The notes under the pieces were generated by a model. The model searched no databases. It saw only the letters and a list, made by a program, of their open reading frames with translations, and was not told the DNA's origin. The translations under genes were made by a program, and so were the position numbers. DNA of 64,000 bases, from NCBI RefSeq assembly GCF_024498075.1, contig NZ_JANHOF010000004.1:186001-250000 (forward strand), read 5' to 3'. Origin of the DNA: Paenibacillus mendelii. GTDB taxonomy: Bacteria > Bacillota > Bacilli > Paenibacillales > Paenibacillaceae. Shown here one piece after another: positions 59,464 through 64,000 of this stretch (position 1 is the stretch's first letter; every line of letters starts with the position of its first letter).

Positions 59464-61503
59464 TTATTCGGTAATCGGACCAACCGCGCTGGCAATAAGC
59501 GCTGCATAGGCCTTAGCACCCTTGGGCTTTAGATGGACGCCGTCTTTCTGAAAATAGGAATCATGCCCCATGCTTGCCTTGTACCAGTCGACAACCACAG
59601 CGTTGGCATAATCAGCAGCCACCTGCTTCAAAGTATCGTTAACAGCTTGCTCCCATTTGCGCGGCACCCGGGTATTGACCAGGATGATCTGATGAGCGTC
59701 TTGAAGCGATTCCAGCAGCGCTCTTAATTGCTTCTTCGTGAAGAGGCCGTTCGTTCCCAATTCAATAATAACCCGCGAGCCCAATTTCCCTTTAGCCTTA
59801 AGCTCTGCCGCCGCTTCTGCTGCCTGTGACAGCTGCCGTCCGATCTTTGCATCCACAATGATGCCCGGCAGGAGCTCCTCCAGCTCCGATGCAGCTCCCA
59901 GCAGGACAGAGTCGCCTATTGCCGTAATGCTGCTTGGCTTCTCTGCATTACCTGGCAGCTCCGAGCTGTCAGGCTTCTCCATAGCCTCAGGCTCACTGCT
60001 GTTATCTACAGGAATGGGAACCTCAGTCTTATCCGTTACTTCCTTCCTGGAGCTTCCCTCGTTCCCATCGGTGTCAACCCGGCCGATATCCGGCTGCTGC
60101 TGATATTCCGGTCCGCTCGGGCGGCTCACGCCTTCAGTGGACGCACCTGGAATTTGCACCGTATCGCTATCGGTTATGGACGTCGCTGAGCTCACATGAA
60201 TGATAAGATCCCGATTGACTGCAATAAGGATCATGATAATAAGCAGCGGCATCGTCCAAGCAACCGCTCTCCACCGGTGTGAAGCTCTCCGATGATTCGC
60301 TTGATGGCTCAGAATAGTCCGTTTAAGTATGTTCGTCCACATCTGCCTCGCTTTACCGCTGCGAAAGGGGTTCTCGACCAAGCGCCACGACAGCTCTGCA
60401 AATCCGATACTTAAGATAAACTGGATGACGATCAGGGCTGGATTGATTCCACCGGTATGGATAACTGGATTCGTTATGCAAATAACAAAATAATGCCACA
60501 AATACAACCCGTATGAGCGCGTGCCCAGCCACCTTAACGGCTTCCAGCTCAGTAATAAACCGAGCCTGCTCGCCGGATGCGCAAGCGCCGCAACGGCAGC
60601 TGCAGCTGCAATTGACAACAGGACAAACCCGCCCGGATATAGAAACGCATCGAACTCGCTGACGCGCCAGATCATCACTAAAATTGTCAGCAGCCCCGCT
60701 CCGCCAATCAAGTCGATTGTACGCCTTGAACGGGATTCTGAAGCTTCGGTTAGCTTCGCGCTCGGCCATACAATCGCAAGCGCCGCTCCGATCAATAGAC
60801 CGAATGCTCTCGTATCCGTTCCATAATAAACTCGGCTAGGATCAGATCCAGGCACATAGAGCACGGCCATCGCGACCGCAGAAGCCGCTTCTCCCGCAAG
60901 AATAAGCCCGAACAGCCGGCCGCGGCGCTTCACATACCGAAAGCCGAGAAGCATGAGGAACGGCCACAGCACATAGAATTGCTCCTCAACCGCCAAGGAC
61001 CACAGATGTCCTACCGGGGAGGGTGGGCCGAAGCTGTCGAAGTACGATACCTGATGGAAGATTAACCACCAGTTATTTATGTAAAGGGCTGCCGAGAGGA
61101 CATTGCCAAGTAATGTGAGCAATTGCGAGGTGTTCATGAATAATGTCCATGCCGTCACGGTCATAAGAAACGCGGCCAGTGCCGGAAGAAGCCGGCGGAA
61201 GCGCCTGATCCAGAAGCTCTTTAAATCAATGCGCCCCTGCTGCCGCCACTCCGAGGCAAGCAAATCCGTTATCAAATAACCGGATAAAACAAAAAATACG
61301 CCTACACCCAGGAAGCCTCCTGGGACTGCGCCTAGATTCATGTGATAGAAAATCACGGCCAACACGGCTATAGCCCGCAGTCCATCAAGCCCTGGCATGT
61401 AACGCCGTTTATTCGCACCTGCGTTTCCGGGCTGCATGATCACTTTCTCTGATTGTTTAATCGATCGTCGTCCTGTTCTTGAAGTCTTTCTGCTGCGGAT
61501 CAT
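59464..61503 (-). CDS. OatA-like O-acyltransferase with C-terminal SGNH domain
   Basis: A 679-residue membrane protein. The acyltransferase-3 domain (about residues 35-400) begins YMPGLDGLRAIAVLAVIFYHMN, with the conserved His of this family, then GVGVFFVLSGYLITDLL and SFWIRRFRRLLPAL. About ten helices are visible. After a Ser/Pro/Glu-rich extracytoplasmic linker (about 455-525) comes an SGNH hydrolase-like domain: block I ITAIGDSVLLGA with the nucleophile Ser, VIIELGTNGLF with Asn, and the late catalytic pair in QKDGVHLKPKGAKAY (D-x-x-H). This is the architecture of peptidoglycan O-acetyltransferase OatA and related exopolysaccharide acetylases. ATG at 61503 follows AAAGGG at 11 bases. Confidence 0.9.
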   Translation of the reverse strand: MIRSRKTSRTGRRSIKQSEKVIMQPGNAGANKRRYMPGLDGLRAIAVLAVIFYHMNLGAVPGGFLGVGVFFVLSGYLITDLLASEWRQQGRIDLKSFWIRRFRRLLPALAAFLMTVTAWTLFMNTSQLLTLLGNVLSAALYINNWWLIFHQVSYFDSFGPPSPVGHLWSLAVEEQFYVLWPFLMLLGFRYVKRRGRLFGLILAGEAASAVAMAVLYVPGSDPSRVYYGTDTRAFGLLIGAALAIVWPSAKLTEASESRSRRTIDLIGGAGLLTILVMIWRVSEFDAFLYPGGFVLLSIAAAAAVAALAHPASRLGLLLSWKPLRWLGTRSYGLYLWHYFVICITNPVIHTGGINPALIVIQFILSIGFAELSWRLVENPFRSGKARQMWTNILKRTILSHQANHRRASHRWRAVAWTMPLLIIMILIAVNRDLIIHVSSATSITDSDTVQIPGASTEGVSRPSGPEYQQQPDIGRVDTDGNEGSSRKEVTDKTEVPIPVDNSSEPEAMEKPDSSELPGNAEKPSSITAIGDSVLLGAASELEELLPGIIVDAKIGRQLSQAAEAAAELKAKGKLGSRVIIELGTNGLFTKKQLRALLESLQDAHQIILVNTRVPRKWEQAVNDTLKQVAADYANAVVVDWYKASMGHDSYFQKDGVHLKPKGAKAYAALIASAVGPITE

Positions 61504-61632
61504 GATGTTCTGCGCCCTTTCCGTGATTCGTGGATGTTAAGTTCGTTCCCACTTTATCACGTCCGGAGAAGAGATGGTTTACAAATTAGTAACGCCACGG
61601 CATTCCTGCTCCAGAAGCTCTTCCGCGCAAAT

Positions 61633-61659
61633 AAAAACAGGACTTCCGTAGAAGCCCTG
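61633..61659 (-). terminator. Terminator of the small gene at 61682
   Basis: Minus strand: CAGG-GCTTC paired with GAAGT-CCTG around TACG, then TTTTTATTTG. Confidence 0.75.
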
Positions 61660-61681
61660 CGTTAATTTCCCGTATTTCTAT

Positions 61682-62020
61682 TTAATCCGACATCAATAAA
61701 GCCTGTAACTCGTCCTTGCCTCTTCGCTGTACCAGCACATCTTCAGCTAGAATATCGGCTTTGTCGGGTTTGGTAAAGATTTTCCCTTCAAGAATGTATC
61801 CGTTTTCTCTGGCCATCGAATAGAACGTGCAGAGCTGATCGGCAATTTGTATCGCTTCCTCTGGTGTAGAAGCCGCGTACAGCGTGTTACCGAAGCTAAG
61901 CGGATTACTGTTACTTTGAATGTTGACATTGTAACGGTCGCCGTTGTCTTCCTCGACCTGCTTCACCAGAATCGTAATTGTCGAACAGTCTAATGAATAA
62001 TGAATTGTCATTGCATTCAC
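61682..62020 (-). CDS. Small hypothetical protein
   Basis: A 112-residue soluble protein. The N-terminal half looks like a beta-sheet (MTIHYSLDCSTITILVKQVEEDNGDRYNVNIQS) and the middle like a helix (TPEEAIQIADQLCTFYSMARENGY), with EGKIFTKPDKADILAEDVLVQRRG toward the end. There are no membrane segments. I do not recognise a family. Start: ATG at 62020 directly follows GGGCGGTGA, and ATG at 62011 is better spaced from it, so the true N-terminus is uncertain by three residues. It has its own terminator. Confidence 0.6.
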   Translation of the reverse strand: MNAMTIHYSLDCSTITILVKQVEEDNGDRYNVNIQSNSNPLSFGNTLYAASTPEEAIQIADQLCTFYSMARENGYILEGKIFTKPDKADILAEDVLVQRRGKDELQALLMSD

Positions 62021-62111
62021 CGCCCTTATCAGCTTGATCAGCTATCGACTTTTCTGTCGTACTGGTTATTAAACAGCTGCGTTCCTCTTTAAGCATGCAG
62101 CCCCGGAAAAT

Positions 62112-62148
62112 AAAAAAGAGAAGCGCCATCTCAGGAATGGCGTTTCTC
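62112..62148 (-). terminator. Terminator of the oxidoreductase gene at 62174
   Basis: Minus strand: GAGAAACGCCAT paired with ATGGCGCTTCTC around 7 bases, then TTTTTTATTTT. Confidence 0.85.
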
Positions 62149-62173
62149 GTCCATTTATATAAACCGAATCTAT

Positions 62174-63211
62174 CTATACAGCTTGTTCTTCTTGAAGGCT
62201 GATTTCATACGGAAGCTCCAGTTCCTTGCCCGCTAACGCAGAGAGCTCTGTCGTCTCGAGAATAGCGATGACGCGCCTTGCTTCCTCGGGCTTGACGATC
62301 AGCTCTGCCCCATTATAGAGATGATCGGCGATGTTATGATAATACGCATCATGATTCTCCTTCAGGCAGGGTACGCTCGTTTCAATCTTAAGACCATTAA
62401 CCTCCGAATACAGGGTCATCTGGCTATCCCCGATGTTGTTAACCACGACAGCGCCTTTCGTGCCCAGAATGCGGATCATGGCTTTGCCTGCTCTAGCTAT
62501 GGATGACATTTCGACATGCGCAGCTGCACCGCTTTCGAATTGAATGTGACTTTCGATATGATCTTCGTTCGTCACGTCATGCCATACCCGGTTATGAATG
62601 TACCCCCGCACGGATTGAACCTTCCCCGGAACCAGGCCAAGCAGGTAATCGATATAATGCGCACCCCAATCGTAAAACATGCCGCCGGATATTTCCTTAC
62701 TCGAGCGCCACCAGGTACCGGGCTGGCTGTATCCGCCCATATACATTTCCATATGGAAGATGTCCCCGATGAGATCGCGGTTAACCAAATCTTTTACGGT
62801 TAAATACCAGCCGTCCCAGCGGCGATTGTGGAACACGGAGAGCATGAGCCCTCTTTGAGATGCCAGCTGCACCAGCTTATCCGCATCCTCGGCACGAATG
62901 CACATCGGCTTCTCCAGAATACAATGTTTACCGCTTACAAGAATTTGTTCAGCGAGCGGTGCATGTGTATTATGAGGTGTAATCACCGTAACAAGATCGA
63001 TATCCGGCTGCGCCAACAGCTCGCTAACATTCGTAAACACCCGTATATCAGGAAAATCCTGTTTAGCCTGCTCTGCCCGGGCAGGGTCCAAGTCACAAGC
63101 CGCTACAAAATCGATTCCAGAACCCATCATCTTAGAGGCGTGGTGCTTGCCCATGTTAAAGGCTCCGCCATAACCGATTACCGCACCGCGCAGTTTAACG
63201 CTAGCTGTCAA
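62174..63211 (-). CDS. Gfo/Idh/MocA-family oxidoreductase
   Basis: A 345-residue NAD(P)-dependent oxidoreductase of sugars or inositols. The Rossmann start is RGAVIGYGGAFNMGKHHASKM, then CILEKPMCIRAEDADKLV with the EKP motif, and the substrate domain has SGGMFYDWGAHYIDYLLGLVPGKV with the catalytic-type His. TTG at 63211 is chosen because GGGAG lies 8 bases upstream; the GTG 9 bases before is too close. It differs in sequence from the oxidoreductase at 22843 (no cysteine cluster). It is monocistronic with its own terminator, so the pathway cannot be read from neighbours. Confidence 0.88.
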   Translation of the reverse strand: MTASVKLRGAVIGYGGAFNMGKHHASKMMGSGIDFVAACDLDPARAEQAKQDFPDIRVFTNVSELLAQPDIDLVTVITPHNTHAPLAEQILVSGKHCILEKPMCIRAEDADKLVQLASQRGLMLSVFHNRRWDGWYLTVKDLVNRDLIGDIFHMEMYMGGYSQPGTWWRSSKEISGGMFYDWGAHYIDYLLGLVPGKVQSVRGYIHNRVWHDVTNEDHIESHIQFESGAAAHVEMSSIARAGKAMIRILGTKGAVVVNNIGDSQMTLYSEVNGLKIETSVPCLKENHDAYYHNIADHLYNGAELIVKPEEARRVIAILETTELSALAGKELELPYEISLQEEQAV

Positions 63212-63438
63212 CGCAATCACTCCCTATTGATATATTTTCACTCTCATAATGCCATATTTACCCTGCTTTGGATACCCTTATTTTGATGTCCGTATACAGC
63301 AGATCACTCGCGATTTCGCTGTACCTGCAGCGCTTTCCAATAATTTTGGTTTTTTGAGTTTTAGTTTATTCGGATAAGGTTATTATGTATTGGGTGTTTC
63401 ATTGATATCGATAGAGAACTCTCTCTTCGATCATCGCA

Positions 63439-63467
63439 TAGAAACGATAATGAGGGTGTCGTATAAT
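63439..63467 (+). promoter_or_regulatory. Candidate promoter of the PAS-sensor gene
   Basis: TAGAAA (63439-63444), 17 bases, perfect TATAAT (63462-63467), 25 bases before the start codon. The rest of the 63212-63438 gap shows no gene. Confidence 0.55.
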
Positions 63468-63491
63468 AATAGATCATAGGGGGTGCAGCGT

Positions 63492-64000
63492 GTGCAGGAT
63501 ATCGAATTATTTGATCAGCAGGCTTTATACGAGCATGTCTATAAGAATGTTCCGGTCGGCATTGCTTTAGTAACCTTGGATCAGCATTGGGTGCACGTTA
63601 ATCCGGCGCTGGTGAAGATTTTTGGGTATACCGCGGAGGAATTGAAGACGCTTACGACGGCAGATTTGACTTTCTCTGAGGATGCAAGCCAATACGATAA
63701 CAAATTGAAACAACTTCGGGATGGCGTTCATTCTCAGATTGAAGTCGAACAACGTTACCAGAAGCGGAATGGAGATACCATATGGACTTCTCTGCATGTT
63801 TCGCTTATACGCGACGAACAAGATGGAAAGCCTTTGTTCTATATTAAACAAATCATCGACATTACGAAGAGCAAGCTTGCGGAGAACAAGCTGCAGGAAA
63901 GCATTGAGCGTTACACCTCATTAAAAAAATACAACCACGATGCCATTATTTCATTTGGGCTGGACGGCAAGATTATCAATGGAAACCAAATGGCCCAGCA
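63492..64000 (+). CDS. PAS-domain signalling protein, 5' part only
   Basis: An open frame from GTG at 63492 runs off the right edge after 169 codons. GGGGG lies 8 bases upstream. Residues 8-125 are a PAS domain with a PAC tail: YKNVPVGIALVTLDQHWVHVN, then IFGYTAEELKTLT, QKRNGDTIWTSLHVS and LFYIKQIIDITKSKLAE. A second PAS domain starts near residue 140 (ERYTSLKKYNHDAIISFGLDG). Such tandem-PAS starts lead into histidine kinase, GGDEF or EAL output domains, and the output here is beyond the window. No membrane helix has appeared, so it is so far cytoplasmic. Confidence 0.8.
   Translation, partial: MQDIELFDQQALYEHVYKNVPVGIALVTLDQHWVHVNPALVKIFGYTAEELKTLTTADLTFSEDASQYDNKLKQLRDGVHSQIEVEQRYQKRNGDTIWTSLHVSLIRDEQDGKPLFYIKQIIDITKSKLAENKLQESIERYTSLKKYNHDAIISFGLDGKIINGNQMAQ

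Noticed and set aside
1..64000. Insertion sequences, prophage or integrative elements
   Set aside because: I found no transposase, integrase, phage structural gene, tRNA or flanking direct repeats that would mark one.

Overview
The window looks like chromosome from a Gram-positive, endospore-forming-type Firmicute, most likely in the Paenibacillaceae. This is inference. It rests on strong GGAGG-type ribosome sites, frequent GTG and TTG starts, AraC/Lpl-type sugar uptake clusters, GntR-plus-sugar-sensor regulators, a purine riboswitch, a BirA operator and a full range of carbohydrate genes. I see no rRNA, tRNA, insertion sequence, prophage or CRISPR array.

Layout. (a) 1-12053, minus strand: a glycan locus. 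It holds a leader RNA with attenuator, a sulfatase, a family-5 solute-binding lipoprotein, an OppBCDF-type transporter, a small membrane protein, a GntR-type regulator split in two frames, and a TIM-barrel hydrolase cut by the window edge. (b) 12385-20001: mixed housekeeping and accessory genes: ArsB-family transporter with a three-repeat Sm-like partner, ArsR/SRPBCC pair, NAL1-like serine protease, two GNAT acetyltransferases, a tagatose-3-epimerase-like isomerase and an APH-family kinase. (c) 20041-27017, minus strand: an NagB-like deaminase, an acyl esterase and a Gfo/Idh/MocA oxidoreductase downstream of twin LacI operators, then lacI itself coupled to futalosine-pathway genes mqnD and mqnB. 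(d) 27214-33163: a decayed gene, then an FtsX-type ABC transporter with its own two-component system. (e) 33441-38787: VOC protein, methyltransferase, DinG-type helicase, ABC-2 exporter. (f) 38843-41676: GH35 beta-galactosidase divergent from an AraC regulator. (g) 41714-44952: ECF biotin transporter with an EcfA-EcfT fusion, divergent from bioY across a BirA box. (h) 45078-47317: small protein, aldehyde dehydrogenase, phosphoesterase. (i) 47614-55027: GH29 fucosidase with an LplABC-type transporter and an AraC-type membrane sensor. (j) 55222-64000: secreted protein, guanine-type riboswitch with an FAD-dependent dehydrogenase, Nudix hydrolase, a frameshifted isomerase, an OatA-like O-acyltransferase, a small protein, a Gfo/Idh/MocA oxidoreductase and a PAS sensor running off the right edge.

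How it fits together. Sulfatase, GH35, GH29, a TIM-barrel hydrolase, an esterase, two large sugar or peptide importers and several sugar oxidoreductases/isomerases suggest a cell that harvests substituted, possibly sulfated and fucosylated, polysaccharides, with each module under its own local regulator.

The most unusual structure is the 330-base gap between the sulfatase and the solute-binding protein gene. It carries four exact-period 65-bp tandem repeats. On the coding strand the whole gap is tiled by mini-ORFs whose stop and start codons overlap (TAATG, TAATG, ATGA, ATGA, ATGA, TTGA), from the sulfatase stop to the TTG start of the binding protein. A translational relay of this kind would be testable and, as far as I know, not described.
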